The position numbers and the translations under genes are program-made. 64,000 nucleotides of DNA from Micromonospora saelicesensis (GTDB taxonomy: Bacteria; Actinomycetota; Actinomycetes; Mycobacteriales; Micromonosporaceae): positions 589,760-653,759 of the forward strand of contig NZ_FMCR01000002.1 in the NCBI RefSeq assembly GCF_900091575.1, written 5' to 3'. The first letter of the stretch is position 1. Each line of letters begins with the position of its first letter. Shown piece after piece: positions 45,661 through 55,092 of the stretch. Under the pieces are notes generated by a model. It was not told the origin of the DNA. It did no database searches and worked only from the letters and a program-made list of their open reading frames with translations.

Positions 45661-48600
45661 TCACGGCTCCAGCAGGTTCTGGACCGGAGCACACGCCCGG
45701 CAGGGCCAGACCCGTACGGTGCCGTCGTCATGCGTCGAGACGAGCCGCTCGCCGTCCGGGCTGAAGTCGACGGTCTCCACGGAGGCGCCGAATCCCCCGA
45801 AGGTCACCGACCGCGCGGCCTCCGAAGCGCGCCACAGCCGAGCGGTGCCGTCCTTTCCAGAACTGAGCACCCATTGCCCGTCCGGGCTGAACGACACGTG
45901 CCAGACGGGCCCCTCGTGTCCTCGCAACACCATTGGCGCGACGCCGCTCGTGACCGAGTGGATCTGCACGGTGCCGTCGAAGCCGGCACTGGCGACCCAT
46001 TGTCCGTCCGGGCTGAAGGCCACGGCCCATACCAATCCCTCGTGACCGGCAAGTAGTAGTGGTTCGGCGGTGCCGAGGGCGTCCCAGATCCGTAAAGTGC
46101 CCTCCGCGCCAGCCGTGGCGACCTTCCTGCCGTCCGGACTGAAGGCGGCGTACCGGATCTCTTCGGCGGCTCGATGGACTACCGGGGCGCTCTGGCCGGT
46201 GAGGTCCCAGATTCGCAGGCTCCCGTCGTTGCTGACGCTGGCCAGGCGGCGGCCGTCAGGGCTGAAGTCGGCGATCCACGCCTGCTTCCCGTGCCCGCGA
46301 AGCACCACAGGATCGTGTCTGCCGGCGAGGTCCCAGACTCGTACGCTGCCGTCGCGGCCGCCGGTGGCCACGCTCGCCCCGTCCGGACTTACAGTGAGAC
46401 CGTAGACGTCTCCGTCGTGGCGGCCGAGCACCCGGGGCTCCGCCGGTGTGGCCAGGTTCCAGACCTGTACCGTGCCGTCCTCGCCGCCACTGACCACCCG
46501 CTGCCCGTCCGGGGTGAACGCGGCGGACCAGGTGGCTTTCTTGTGGCCCCGCAGGACCAGACGATCGCTGCCCGGGTCCCAGATCCGTAGCGTGCCATCA
46601 TCGGCCGCGCTCACCAGCCGGGACCCGTCCGGGCTGAACGCCAACGCCCAGACCCGGTTGGTGTGGCCGCGCAGCACCAACGGGTCACCGGCGCCGTTGG
46701 CGTTCCAGATCCGTACGGTCAGATCGTCACTGGTGGTCGCGAACCACTGCTCGTCCGGGCTCAGGGCGAGCCCTTCCACAGTGCCCTCGTGCCCACGCAG
46801 CACCACCGGGGCCGCCGACCCGGTCAGCGGCCACACCCAGGCCGTACCGTCGGCGCTGGAGCAGGCCAGGCGGGTGCCGTCCCGGCTGAACACCAACGTC
46901 CTGGTGGCCTCGCGTGGCCCGGTGAGGATCGTTCTGGTGGATCGCGAGGCCAGATCCCAGAGCCGTACCGTCGCGTCGTGGCCGCTACTGGCCAGCTGGC
47001 GCCCGTCGGGGCTGAAGGCCACGCCGACCGCGACCTTCGTGTGCCCACGCAGCACCACCGGTCGTTCGTCGCCGCGGGCATCCCAGACCCGAACGGTGGT
47101 GTCCTCGCCGGCACTGGCGACCAACCGTCCGTCGGGGCTGAAGGCCACTCCCCAGACCGGGCCCTCGTGCCCGCGTAGGACGATGGGCCCAGCGCTTCCA
47201 TCGACCTGCCAGATTCGGACGGTGCCGTCCGAGCCGGCGGTGACCAGTCGCTTCCCGTCCGGGCTGAACATCGGGCTCCAGAGCTGCCCCTCGGGCCCGC
47301 CGGTGAGAGCCAGGCCCGGTCCGGAGACGCCGTGCCCGGCCCAGGTCCACACCCGCACCTCGCCGTCCGTACCGGTGGCCGCCACGCGCTGCCCGTCCGG
47401 ACTGAACGCCACGCCCAAGGCCTTCTTGCTGCTCATCGGCACAATCGCCTGCAGGCGGTCATCGACGGCGGCCTGGCGGAGCACCATTTCCGCACCGACG
47501 GTCGGGCGTGTGGTCAGGGCGCGTCTGGCGAGGCGCTGCGCCTGCTTCGGATCGATCTGCAGTTGGTTGTCGGCCTCGACCGTCAGCTGCCGGGAAACAG
47601 CGAGGTCGCGTTCGGCGGCCGCCCGGTTCGCCTGCACCAGCGCCACTGCCGCGAGGACGCTCACCACGACAACTGTTGCCGCGAGCCCGGTCAACGCCAC
47701 GCTGGTCCGCCGCCGTCGGGCTGCCCGGCGGCGGTTCTCTCGTGCACGGCTGGTCTCCAGAAAGTCCCGCTCCAGGTCACTGAGGTCCATCACCCGGCGC
47801 GTTCCCCAGAGCGCCAACTGGACCCCCCGATACAGGAATCCGTCCACGCGGTCGTGTCGATCCCACTCGGCGGCAGCCTCTGTCAGCCTGCGGTGGGAGC
47901 GCAGCAGCTCCCGATCTTCGGTCAGCCAGCGACGCAGCCGGGGCCACTCCTGGATCAGGGCCTCGTGGGCCACCATGACGCCCTTCTCGTCCGCGGTGAC
48001 CAGCCGCGCGGACGTCAACCTGGCCAGCACCTCAGCCGCGGCCAACGGGTCCACCCCGCCCACCAACTCGGCCAGGGGTGCCCGGCGTCGGGTGTCCTCG
48101 GTGCCGTCACCGAGGGCGGTCAGGCGCAGGAAGATGTCCCGTGCCAGCCCTCGCTGCTCCTCGTCGAACTGCGCGTACACCCCTTCAGCGGTACGGGTGA
48201 TGGCGCCGTTCACGCCGCCTGACTCGCGGTAGTGGGCCAGCGTGATCCGCTTGCCCTGCCGCAGGCGCGCCGTCTCCAACAGTGCGTGGGACAGCAGCGG
48301 TAGCGCACTCGTCTGGCCGCCAACGTCTGCCACGGCCATCTCCACCAACGCCGGATCCACCAGCAACCCGGCGCGCTCGGCGGGGCCGGTGATCGTCCGA
48401 CGCAGATCCTCATCGTCCATCGGGCCGATCAACAGCTGGTGCTCATGGAGAGCGGCCACCAGGGCCGGATAGGCGGCACACCGACCATAGAAGTCGGCCC
48501 GCACTCCCAGCACCACCCGCACCCTGGGGATCTCCGCTGCGGCGAGCAGCGCGGCAATGAACCCCGATCGCTCCTCCTCGTCCCGGCAGAGCGTGAAGAG

Positions 48601-49305
48601 CTCCTCGAGCTGGTCCACCACGATGAGCATGTTCGCGACCGGTGGACGCGAATTGAGGATCTGCTCGATCATTCCGCGAATGCTGGCCGGATCATCGGCC
48701 AGGTGGCGCTGGATCGTGTCACGGGCCGGGTCCTGCTCATTGACGAGCTGGAACGCTAGCTCTTCGATGGGATGTTCACCGGGCGTCATCAGCACCGTGG
48801 CCCAGGCCGGCTGACCCTTGACGGGATTCTCGACCACTGCCGCTATCAGACCCGCTCGTAGCAGGGACGACTTGCCCGCACCGGACGGGGCGAAAACCGC
48901 GACGAACCGGAGGCGGGTGAGCATTTCACAGAGCTGAGCCACCATGCGCTCGCGTCCGAAGAACCATTCTGAGTCTTCCGGCTGAAACGCTGCCATTCCC
49001 CAGTACGGCCCGCGGCCGACCCCCACCGTCTCGGCGGACGTCACGCTCGCGATCAGGCTGTGCCACCGTTCGGTCCATTCGGCTGCATCACCGTCGCAGG
49101 CGGCCACGTACGCCAGTGTCACCTGAAGGCTTGGCACGGTCTCTCCGCTGGCCGCCTTCGCCAGGGTGGTCACCGAGAAGTGCGCGCGTCTGGCCAGTTG
49201 ACGGTAGGTCGGCGAACCCGCCTTCGTCCGCAGCTGGCGTAGGTCGAGCGCGAACCGCTCCAGCTCGCCTGCCTCCGGGTCGAGCGGCCGCTCAGGTCTT
49301 CCCAC
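45661..49305 (-). CDS. membrane-anchored XRE-nSTAND1 NTPase-WD40 protein
   Basis: This 1214-residue protein has four parts. An N-terminal XRE-like helix-turn-helix (about 15-75; YRQLARRAHFSVTTLAKAASG) leads into an nSTAND1 NTPase (about 105-500) with Walker A APSGAGKSS (139-147) and Walker B MLIVVDQLEEL (226-236). A single membrane helix (about 532-556) with a following coiled segment precedes 14 WD40 repeats (about 640-1214), enough for two seven-bladed propellers. I use the GTG at 49305, after GGGGGA. STAND proteins are signalling switches that oligomerise when the repeat sensor binds a target; some nSTAND proteins act in antiphage defence or cell-fate control. No effector domain is evident here, so the output is unknown. 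Confidence 0.85.
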   Translation of the reverse strand: MGRPERPLDPEAGELERFALDLRQLRTKAGSPTYRQLARRAHFSVTTLAKAASGETVPSLQVTLAYVAACDGDAAEWTERWHSLIASVTSAETVGVGRGPYWGMAAFQPEDSEWFFGRERMVAQLCEMLTRLRFVAVFAPSGAGKSSLLRAGLIAAVVENPVKGQPAWATVLMTPGEHPIEELAFQLVNEQDPARDTIQRHLADDPASIRGMIEQILNSRPPVANMLIVVDQLEELFTLCRDEEERSGFIAALLAAAEIPRVRVVLGVRADFYGRCAAYPALVAALHEHQLLIGPMDDEDLRRTITGPAERAGLLVDPALVEMAVADVGGQTSALPLLSHALLETARLRQGKRITLAHYRESGGVNGAITRTAEGVYAQFDEEQRGLARDIFLRLTALGDGTEDTRRRAPLAELVGGVDPLAAAEVLARLTSARLVTADEKGVMVAHEALIQEWPRLRRWLTEDRELLRSHRRLTEAAAEWDRHDRVDGFLYRGVQLALWGTRRVMDLSDLERDFLETSRARENRRRAARRRRTSVALTGLAATVVVVSVLAAVALVQANRAAAERDLAVSRQLTVEADNQLQIDPKQAQRLARRALTTRPTVGAEMVLRQAAVDDRLQAIVPMSSKKALGVAFSPDGQRVAATGTDGEVRVWTWAGHGVSGPGLALTGGPEGQLWSPMFSPDGKRLVTAGSDGTVRIWQVDGSAGPIVLRGHEGPVWGVAFSPDGRLVASAGEDTTVRVWDARGDERPVVLRGHTKVAVGVAFSPDGRQLASSGHDATVRLWDLASRSTRTILTGPREATRTLVFSRDGTRLACSSADGTAWVWPLTGSAAPVVLRGHEGTVEGLALSPDEQWFATTSDDLTVRIWNANGAGDPLVLRGHTNRVWALAFSPDGSRLVSAADDGTLRIWDPGSDRLVLRGHKKATWSAAFTPDGQRVVSGGEDGTVQVWNLATPAEPRVLGRHDGDVYGLTVSPDGASVATGGRDGSVRVWDLAGRHDPVVLRGHGKQAWIADFSPDGRRLASVSNDGSLRIWDLTGQSAPVVHRAAEEIRYAAFSPDGRKVATAGAEGTLRIWDALGTAEPLLLAGHEGLVWAVAFSPDGQWVASAGFDGTVQIHSVTSGVAPMVLRGHEGPVWHVSFSPDGQWVLSSGKDGTARLWRASEAARSVTFGGFGASVETVDFSPDGERLVSTHDDGTVRVWPCRACAPVQNLLEP

Positions 49306-49324
49306 GTTGTCCCCCGTCACAGAG

Positions 49325-49384
49325 TTGTTTGTCAGCCTGGCGACATGATTGGCAAACAATCCATAGGGAACTATATCTAGTTCC
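49325..49384. promoter_or_regulatory. two palindromes upstream of the nSTAND gene
   Basis: TTGTTTG (49325-49331) pairs with CAAACAA (49353-49359), and GGAACTA (49367-49373) with TAGTTCC (49378-49384). Both lie within 80 bases upstream of the leftward GTG start, in a markedly AT-rich stretch. They look like operators, possibly for the gene's own helix-turn-helix. TATAGT in the second palindrome could be the -10. Confidence 0.5.
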
Positions 49385-49767
49385 GTGACGCCGATCGGCG
49401 AGTGTCGGGTAGCAGCCACAGCGCAACCAGGCGTGCGGCCACGTTCGACGACTCAACACGATCGACGACACGGAGGAGGACCGGGAGGGGGTGTGTGATG
49501 CACGCCAGAAACGGCACCGGCACTGTTACCCACAGCACTGATGGCCGTCCTGGGTACGGGGGGCGTCACGCAATCCCGGACAGACAAGGGGGACTCTTAT
49601 TCGATTACGATTTTGCTATCGCAGCTGAACGTGGCCCCTTTCGGCAGTTCGCCCCGGGAGCCCAACGTTCGGCGCGTCATCGATTCGCGGCCCTCGCGGT
49701 CGCCGCCGGTATCGAGTCGGCAAGGAACAGGACCAGCTCCCTCCGCATCGACCGCTAGGCGGTGCGG
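49385..49767. other. 383-base intergenic stretch with one doubtful small frame
   Basis: This AT-richer stretch contains a possible 86-codon rightward frame from the ATG at 49498 to a stop at 49758. A good GGGAGGGG ribosome site lies seven bases before that ATG. Its codon usage has low third-position GC for this genome and I recognise no domain, so I leave it as a possibility only. No other gene is seen between the nSTAND gene and the MaoC terminator. Confidence 0.25.
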
Positions 49768-49804
49768 TGACGGGGCGGCGACGGGATCCGTCGCCGCCCC
49801 GTCA
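49768..49804 (-). terminator. strong terminator after the MaoC gene
   Basis: A perfect 17-bp stem (TGACGGGGCGGCGACGG at 49768-49784 and its complement at 49788-49804) closes on a 3-base loop. It begins 12 bases after the stop of the leftward MaoC gene. Confidence 0.8.
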
Positions 49805-49816
49805 GCCCGCGGAGGG

Positions 49817-50281
49817 TCACCGCTCCACGGCGCGGTAGAGCCGGCTCACGGTTTCGGCCACGCATACCGGCTTGCCACCGCTGTCGCTCTCCACGGTGAC
49901 CGTCACGACCAGCTGCACACCGCCGCTCACCGGCGACACGTCGGCGATGGTGGCGGTGGCGCGTACGGCGGCGCCGACCCGCAGCGGCGCGGGGAAGCGC
50001 ACCCGGTTCAGCCCGTAGTTGACGCCCATCGCCACTCCCTCGACCCGGTAGAGCTCGCTCGCCAACGCCGGCAGCAGCGACAGGGTGAGGTACCCGTGGG
50101 CGATCGTCCCGCCGAACGGCCCCGCCGCGGCTCGGACCGGGTCGAGATGGATCCACTGGTGGTCGTCGGTGGCGTCGGCGAAGAGGTCGACGCGGCTCTG
50201 CTCGATGCGCTGCCACGGACCGGGCCCGAGGCTCTCGCCGGTCGCGGCGGCCAACTCCTCGAAGGAGGTGAAGACTCTCAT
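49817..50281 (-). CDS. MaoC-family dehydratase (R-hydratase type)
   Basis: This 154-residue hot-dog-fold protein has the hydratase motif DDHQWIHLDPVRAAAGPFGGTIAHGYLTLSL, in which the early Asp and the His five residues later are catalytic. It hydrates trans-2-enoyl-CoA or dehydrates the (R)-3-hydroxyacyl-CoA. GGGAGAT precedes the ATG. It starts 20 bases after the acyl-CoA dehydrogenase stop, so the two carry out successive steps of acyl-CoA breakdown. Confidence 0.88.
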   Translation of the reverse strand: MRVFTSFEELAAATGESLGPGPWQRIEQSRVDLFADATDDHQWIHLDPVRAAAGPFGGTIAHGYLTLSLLPALASELYRVEGVAMGVNYGLNRVRFPAPLRVGAAVRATATIADVSPVSGGVQLVVTVTVESDSGGKPVCVAETVSRLYRAVER

Positions 50282-50301
50282 GCCGGATCTCCCTACAGCT
50301 G

Positions 50302-51450
50302 TTAGAAGGCGTTGACGCCGGTGAGCGCGCGTCCGATGAGGAGTTGCTGGATCTGACTGGTGCCCTCGTAGAGCGTGGCCACCCGGGCATCGCGCAGATA
50401 CTTGCCGACCGGGTACTCGTCGATGTAGCCGTACCCGCCGAAGACCTGGACCGCGTTGTTGGCCGCGCGGACGGCGGCCTCGCTGGCGAAGAGCTTGGCC
50501 ATTGACGCCTCGGTGGCGAACGGCTGGTCGCGGTCGATCAGGTCGGCCACCTGCCACACCAGCAGCCGGGCGGCGGCGGCGTCCACCGCGATGGCGGCGA
50601 GCAGTTGTTGGACGAGCTGGTGCCCGGCGATCGGCTTGCCGAACTGGGTGCGCTGCCCGGCGTAACCGACCGCCGCGTCGAGGCAGCCCTGGGCGATGCC
50701 GACGCACCCGGCGGCCACCGACATCCGGCCCTTGGCGAGGGTGGCCAGGGCCAGCCGGAATCCGGCGCCCTCGGCGCCGAGGCGGGCCGTGTCGGGCACG
50801 CGCACCTCGTCGAAGCCCAGCTCGCCGGTGGCCTGACCGCGCAGGCCGAGCTTGCCGTGGATCTCCCGCCGGGTCAGTCCCGGGCTGTCGGTGGGCACCA
50901 GGAACGCGGTGATTCCTCGGTGCCCGGGGCCGCCGGTGCGGGCGAAGACCAGCGCGACGTCGGCGGTGGTGCCGTTGGTGATGAACGTCTTCGTGCCGGT
51001 GAGCAGCCAGTCGGTGCCGTCGCGGACCGCACGGGTGCGCAGGGCGGCCGCGTCCGAGCCGCTGTCCGGCTCGGTCAGCGCGAAGCAGCCGAGTGCGCTG
51101 CCGGCGCAGAGCCTCGGTAGCCACTCGGCCCGCTGTTCCGCGCTCCCGTGCGCGGCGATCGACTTCGCCACCAGGCCGAGGGAGACCGAGACGATGCCGC
51201 GCACCGCCGAGTCACCCCGGCCCAGCTCCTCCAGGACCAGGCAGTACGCGAGGTGGTCGCCGCCGGAACCGCCGTCGGTCTCGGCGATGGTCAGCCCCAG
51301 GAAGCCCAGGTCACCGAGCATGCCGACGATGGCGGGGTCGACCGATTCGCGGCGATCCCAGGCGGCCGCGTGCGGCAGCAGCTCGCGGTCGGCGAACTCG
51401 GCGGCAAGCTGGCGGACCGCCGCCTGCTCGGCGGAGAGGGTGAGGTCCAT
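50302..51450 (-). CDS. acyl-CoA dehydrogenase
   Basis: This 382-residue flavoenzyme is a full-length acyl-CoA dehydrogenase with FALTEPDSGSDAAAL and TFITNG FAD/substrate motifs, a C-terminal helical domain VQVFGGYGYIDEYPVGKYLRD, and the catalytic base Glu in YEGTSQIQQLLIGRAL. It makes 2-enoyl-CoA. I use the ATG at 51450; a TTG nine bases upstream is an alternative. A short inverted repeat AACTA/TAGTT (51459-51475) sits just upstream. Substrate length or branching is not obvious; the nearby branched-chain-type importer hints at short branched acids. Confidence 0.92.
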   Translation of the reverse strand: MDLTLSAEQAAVRQLAAEFADRELLPHAAAWDRRESVDPAIVGMLGDLGFLGLTIAETDGGSGGDHLAYCLVLEELGRGDSAVRGIVSVSLGLVAKSIAAHGSAEQRAEWLPRLCAGSALGCFALTEPDSGSDAAALRTRAVRDGTDWLLTGTKTFITNGTTADVALVFARTGGPGHRGITAFLVPTDSPGLTRREIHGKLGLRGQATGELGFDEVRVPDTARLGAEGAGFRLALATLAKGRMSVAAGCVGIAQGCLDAAVGYAGQRTQFGKPIAGHQLVQQLLAAIAVDAAAARLLVWQVADLIDRDQPFATEASMAKLFASEAAVRAANNAVQVFGGYGYIDEYPVGKYLRDARVATLYEGTSQIQQLLIGRALTGVNAF

Positions 51451-51496
51451 GACGCTCAAACTAGCGGTGATAGTTAAACGCGTCCAGACCGGACGT

Positions 51497-54322
51497 TCAC
51501 CTGTCGGAGGCCAGACCGACGTGCCGCTCGGCGGTGAACGCGCGGGCCAGCTCGGTCCGCGAACGGATGCCCAGCCGGTGGAACACGTTGCGCAGGTGGT
51601 GGTCGACCGTACGGGTGGAGAGGAACATCCGGGCGGCGATCTCCCGGTTTGTGGCGCCCTCGGCGACCAGCTCGGCGATCCGCAGTTGCTGGCCGGTCAA
51701 CAACCGCGCCGCGGGCAGGTCCGGCGGACCGATCGACTCCCCGGCCGCCCGCAGCTCGGTGGTGGCCTGCTCGGCCCAGCACTCCACTCCGAGCAGACTG
51801 AACATCTCGCGGGCCTGGTGCAGGTGCGTCCGCGCGTCGCGAGGGCGTCGACTGCGGCGCAACTCCTGGCCGAAGAGCAGTTCGGTGCGGGCCCGTTCGA
51901 ACGTGCCGGCCTCGGTCGGGTGCAGGCGCAACGCCGCCTGGAAGTCCCGTTCCGCCTCGGTGCCGCCCCGAGGGGCGAGCAGTGCGTGACACCGCGCGGA
52001 CAGGGCCCGGCGCAACGGGCTCGCGGTGCTGCTGGCCCACCTGTCGAAGGCGGCGAGTGCGGCCGTTGCCGCCGGCCGGTGCGCCAGGTGCGCCGCCGCC
52101 TCCACCAGGTACGGGGTGGCCATCACCTGCACGAGGACCTGACCCCGACGCGTGCCGAGCCGAGCCAGCGACGCCAACCGCTCCGCCGCCTCGGCGTGCC
52201 TGCCGTCGACCAGGTCGAGCACCGCCAGGGCCCACGCGGCGAGCGCATGCGGGCGGCTGCCCGGCGTCGGCGACTCGCCGATCTCGCGGATCCGCCGCAG
52301 GCTGGTCTCCCGATCGGCCCGGATCGCGGCGAGGACGGCGAGCATGCCCAGATGGACGTTGGCGCAGTTGACCTGCCCGGTTGCCCGGGCGACGCGCAGC
52401 CCGTCGCGGGAGGTCTCCGCCGCCGCCTCGTGTCGACCCAGCCAGTACTCGGCGACCGCGCGCAGCTCCAACGCCCGCGACAGCATGGACAGCTCACCCC
52501 GTTCCCGGGCCAGCTCGACGGCGCGTTCGGCGAGCCGGTGGGCCGCGCCGTCCACGGCCACCAGCAGTCCGGCCGCCGCGGCGCAGCTGAGCGCGGTGGG
52601 GGTCAGCGCCCAACCGGTCAGCCGGTCGCCCAGCACCACGGCGCGGCGCAGCGCGGGCCCGGCTCGCTCGTGGTCGCCCCGCAGGGTCGCCGCCACCCCG
52701 GCGATCAGACAGCCCATGACCTCCAGGGCCGGCGGGTCGTCCGGGCGCCGCAACGCCAGCGCCCGCCGGCCGACCTCGGCGTACCGGTACTGGTCGCCGG
52801 TGAAGCAGACCGCCTCGCCGGCCCGCACCAGCCCGGTCAACGCCAGGGCGCGGTCGGTGCCGTCCACCGTAGCGGCTGCGGCCAGCAGCGTGGCCGACGC
52901 ACTCGACGCGGTGCCGCAGCGCAACTCCAGCTCACCGCGGAGCAGGTCGGCGCGGCCTCGAACGACCGGGTCGACGCAGACCGCGCGGAGGCGGTCGAGC
53001 AGCAGCCGGGCCTCGTCGGGTCGCCCCCCGGCCCAGGCGTAGCGGGCTGCGGTCAGCAGACGGGTGGCGGTCAGCCTCGGATGGTCGCTCAGTTCGGCGG
53101 CCCACCGCAGGGCCACCGAGGCGGCCGCCCAGCCGTCGGTTCCGCCGACCGCCGCCTGTTCCAGCTCGGCGGCGAGGGCCGGATCGGCACCCGCGGTCGC
53201 GGCGGCGAGGTGCATCGCCCGGCGCAGCCGCTGCCCGTCCGCGACCAGCACCTCGGCGAGCAGTCGGTGCGCGGCGCGGCGCTCCGCGAGCGGCGCGCTG
53301 GCCGCGATCATCGTGCGCACCAGCGGCTGCGGAAAGGTGACGCCGCGTTGCTCGACGCGGACCAGGCCGGCGACCTCCGCCGGGGCGAGCGCCTCGACCT
53401 CGGCGCCGGCGGCCGCCGCGGCCCGGATCAGGGTGCCCGGCTCGCCGTCCTCGTCGAGCGCGGCGAGCAACAGCACCCGTCGGGTCTCCGGGGGCAGCCG
53501 GTCCAGCCGGGCGCGGTACGCGCGACCCAGCGCCCCGTCCGCCGGTGGGGCGGCGGGCAACGACTCCTCGCCCCGCCACTGCCCCGCGGTGAGCACCTCG
53601 GCGAGGTCCATCAGGGCCTGCGGGTTGCCGCCGCCGATCGTGGCCAACGCGGTCAGGGCCGACGCGGCCGGCCGGTCGGGAAGCCGGTCGGCGCCCTCGC
53701 GCCCGGTCAGCCAATCGAGTCGATCGGTGAGGACCGCGCCGCTCTCGTGCTCGGTCAGCGCGCGCAGTCGGTGGGCCGGTATCCCGTCGAGGTTGGCGGT
53801 GACGTCCGCGGTGAGCAGGACGGCGAGCGGCAGGTGCCGCAGTCGGCGGGCCACGAACGCCAGCACCTGCGCGGTCTGCGGATCGCCTCGGTCGATGTCG
53901 TCCATGGTGGCGAGCAACGGCCGGTCCCGGGCGGCGGCGGCGAGCAGACCGAGCACCGCCATCGACAGGGCCAGCTGCCGGTCGGCCGGGCAGCTCTCCC
54001 CGCCCAGTGCGCGCCGCAGCAGTTGGCGCTGCTCGCCGGGGAGCGCGGCGGTCCGGTCGAGCACCGGGTCGACCAGACGTTGCAGGCCGGCGTACGGCAG
54101 GGCGGCCTCCTCGGCGAGCCCGCTGCCGGCGAGCACTGTGCAGCCACTCTCGGCGTGCCGATGGGCGTAGCCGAGAAGCGCCGTCCGGCCCGATCCGGGC
54201 TCTCCGCGCAACAGCAGGGCACCGCCGGCGTTGGTCATGCCGTCGAGCAGGCTCCGGACAGCCCGGCACTCGTCGTCCCGGCCACGCAGCACGGTTAGTT
54301 GCACTCTTGATGCAGTAACCAT
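51497..54322 (-). CDS. LAL-type LuxR-family transcriptional regulator
   Basis: This 941-residue regulator has an N-terminal AAA-type ATPase with Walker A GEPGSGRTAL and Walker B LLATMDDIDRGD, a long helical TPR-like middle and a C-terminal LuxR helix-turn-helix (LTGQQLRIAELVAEGATNREIA, about 870-935). Such large ATP-binding LuxR regulators control secondary metabolism or catabolism. A -10-like TAACAC lies within about ten bases of the ATG, so the message may be leaderless. It lies 46 bases upstream of the acyl-CoA dehydrogenase gene on the same strand and could control it. Confidence 0.88.
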   Translation of the reverse strand: MVTASRVQLTVLRGRDDECRAVRSLLDGMTNAGGALLLRGEPGSGRTALLGYAHRHAESGCTVLAGSGLAEEAALPYAGLQRLVDPVLDRTAALPGEQRQLLRRALGGESCPADRQLALSMAVLGLLAAAARDRPLLATMDDIDRGDPQTAQVLAFVARRLRHLPLAVLLTADVTANLDGIPAHRLRALTEHESGAVLTDRLDWLTGREGADRLPDRPAASALTALATIGGGNPQALMDLAEVLTAGQWRGEESLPAAPPADGALGRAYRARLDRLPPETRRVLLLAALDEDGEPGTLIRAAAAAGAEVEALAPAEVAGLVRVEQRGVTFPQPLVRTMIAASAPLAERRAAHRLLAEVLVADGQRLRRAMHLAAATAGADPALAAELEQAAVGGTDGWAAASVALRWAAELSDHPRLTATRLLTAARYAWAGGRPDEARLLLDRLRAVCVDPVVRGRADLLRGELELRCGTASSASATLLAAAATVDGTDRALALTGLVRAGEAVCFTGDQYRYAEVGRRALALRRPDDPPALEVMGCLIAGVAATLRGDHERAGPALRRAVVLGDRLTGWALTPTALSCAAAAGLLVAVDGAAHRLAERAVELARERGELSMLSRALELRAVAEYWLGRHEAAAETSRDGLRVARATGQVNCANVHLGMLAVLAAIRADRETSLRRIREIGESPTPGSRPHALAAWALAVLDLVDGRHAEAAERLASLARLGTRRGQVLVQVMATPYLVEAAAHLAHRPAATAALAAFDRWASSTASPLRRALSARCHALLAPRGGTEAERDFQAALRLHPTEAGTFERARTELLFGQELRRSRRPRDARTHLHQAREMFSLLGVECWAEQATTELRAAGESIGPPDLPAARLLTGQQLRIAELVAEGATNREIAARMFLSTRTVDHHLRNVFHRLGIRSRTELARAFTAERHVGLASDR

Positions 54323-54386
54323 GCCTGCCAGTGTTACCCATCGGAAACCGAATGGAAAGAGGGGGCGATATCGGGCCGGGCCGGAA

Positions 54387-54998
54387 TCAGTCGGGCGCGA
54401 CCTCGGCCAGCAGGGCGCCCACGGTCCGGGCCATCACCGCGCGGGCCTGGTCCACGCCGAGACCGAGCCCGTAGCGCAGCATCGACCAGGCCTGCCAGGT
54501 GCTCGCCGCCACCAGGGCGTTGAGCAGCTGCTCCCGCCCCGCCCCGGCCTCGGCCAGCTCGACGGCGAAAAGCTCCTCGACCTCGTCGCGGACCCGTTCG
54601 ATGTGCTTGAGACGGTTGCGGTGCAGCTGTTCGGAGACCGGCTCACGCATCTGGGCGGCCCGCGCCGACGGCGCGATGAGCTGGAGCAGCCGAGCCCGCT
54701 GCCGGCAGTACGCGTCGACCCGCTTCGCCAACGGCAGCCCGGTCGAGATCGGCCGGTAGGCGGCGTCCTGCTGGCGGAGCACCTCCGCGCCGCTGGCCTC
54801 GAAGAGCGTCTCCATGTCCTTGAAGTTGGTCCAGAGGGTGCGCAGCGAGATGCCGGCCCGCTCGGCGATGCGTTCCCCGGTCGGGCGGAGGTCGCCCTCG
54901 GAGATGAGCGCGAGGTGCGCCTCGACGATGGCCGCGCGGGTCCGCTCGGCGCGGGCGGTGCGCCCGTCGACCCGGCCCGCCACATCGACCCCGTCCAT
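54387..54998 (-). CDS. TetR-family transcriptional regulator
   Basis: This 203-residue regulator has a TetR helix-turn-helix (RTRAAIVEAHLAL...TGERIAERAGISLRTLWTNFKDMETLF) and a helical ligand domain of the usual length. The ATG at 54998 has a GAGGGCGG run immediately upstream; a longer GTG start at 55022 is possible. It lies between the SDR and LAL genes on the same strand. The palindrome overlapping the Liv importer promoter is a typical TetR operator, so this protein is the best local candidate to bind it. Confidence 0.88.
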   Translation of the reverse strand: MDGVDVAGRVDGRTARAERTRAAIVEAHLALISEGDLRPTGERIAERAGISLRTLWTNFKDMETLFEASGAEVLRQQDAAYRPISTGLPLAKRVDAYCRQRARLLQLIAPSARAAQMREPVSEQLHRNRLKHIERVRDEVEELFAVELAEAGAGREQLLNALVAASTWQAWSMLRYGLGLGVDQARAVMARTVGALLAEVAPD

Positions 54999-55092
54999 CC
55001 GCCCTCGCCCCCTCACCGCCACGGCGTCCCCCGACGCACCGCCGAGTCTAGACAGCCGTTGATCAGCCGCTCCGGACGCTCCGCCGACGCCG

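Noticed and set aside
45661..47440. About 14 DNA-level repeats of roughly 120-130 bases
   Set aside because: They are the coding repeats of the WD40 propellers, not a separate repeat element.
49541..50305. Rightward open frame overlapping the MaoC gene
   Set aside because: It runs through the terminator hairpin and antisense to MaoC, with no ribosome site or recognised domain.
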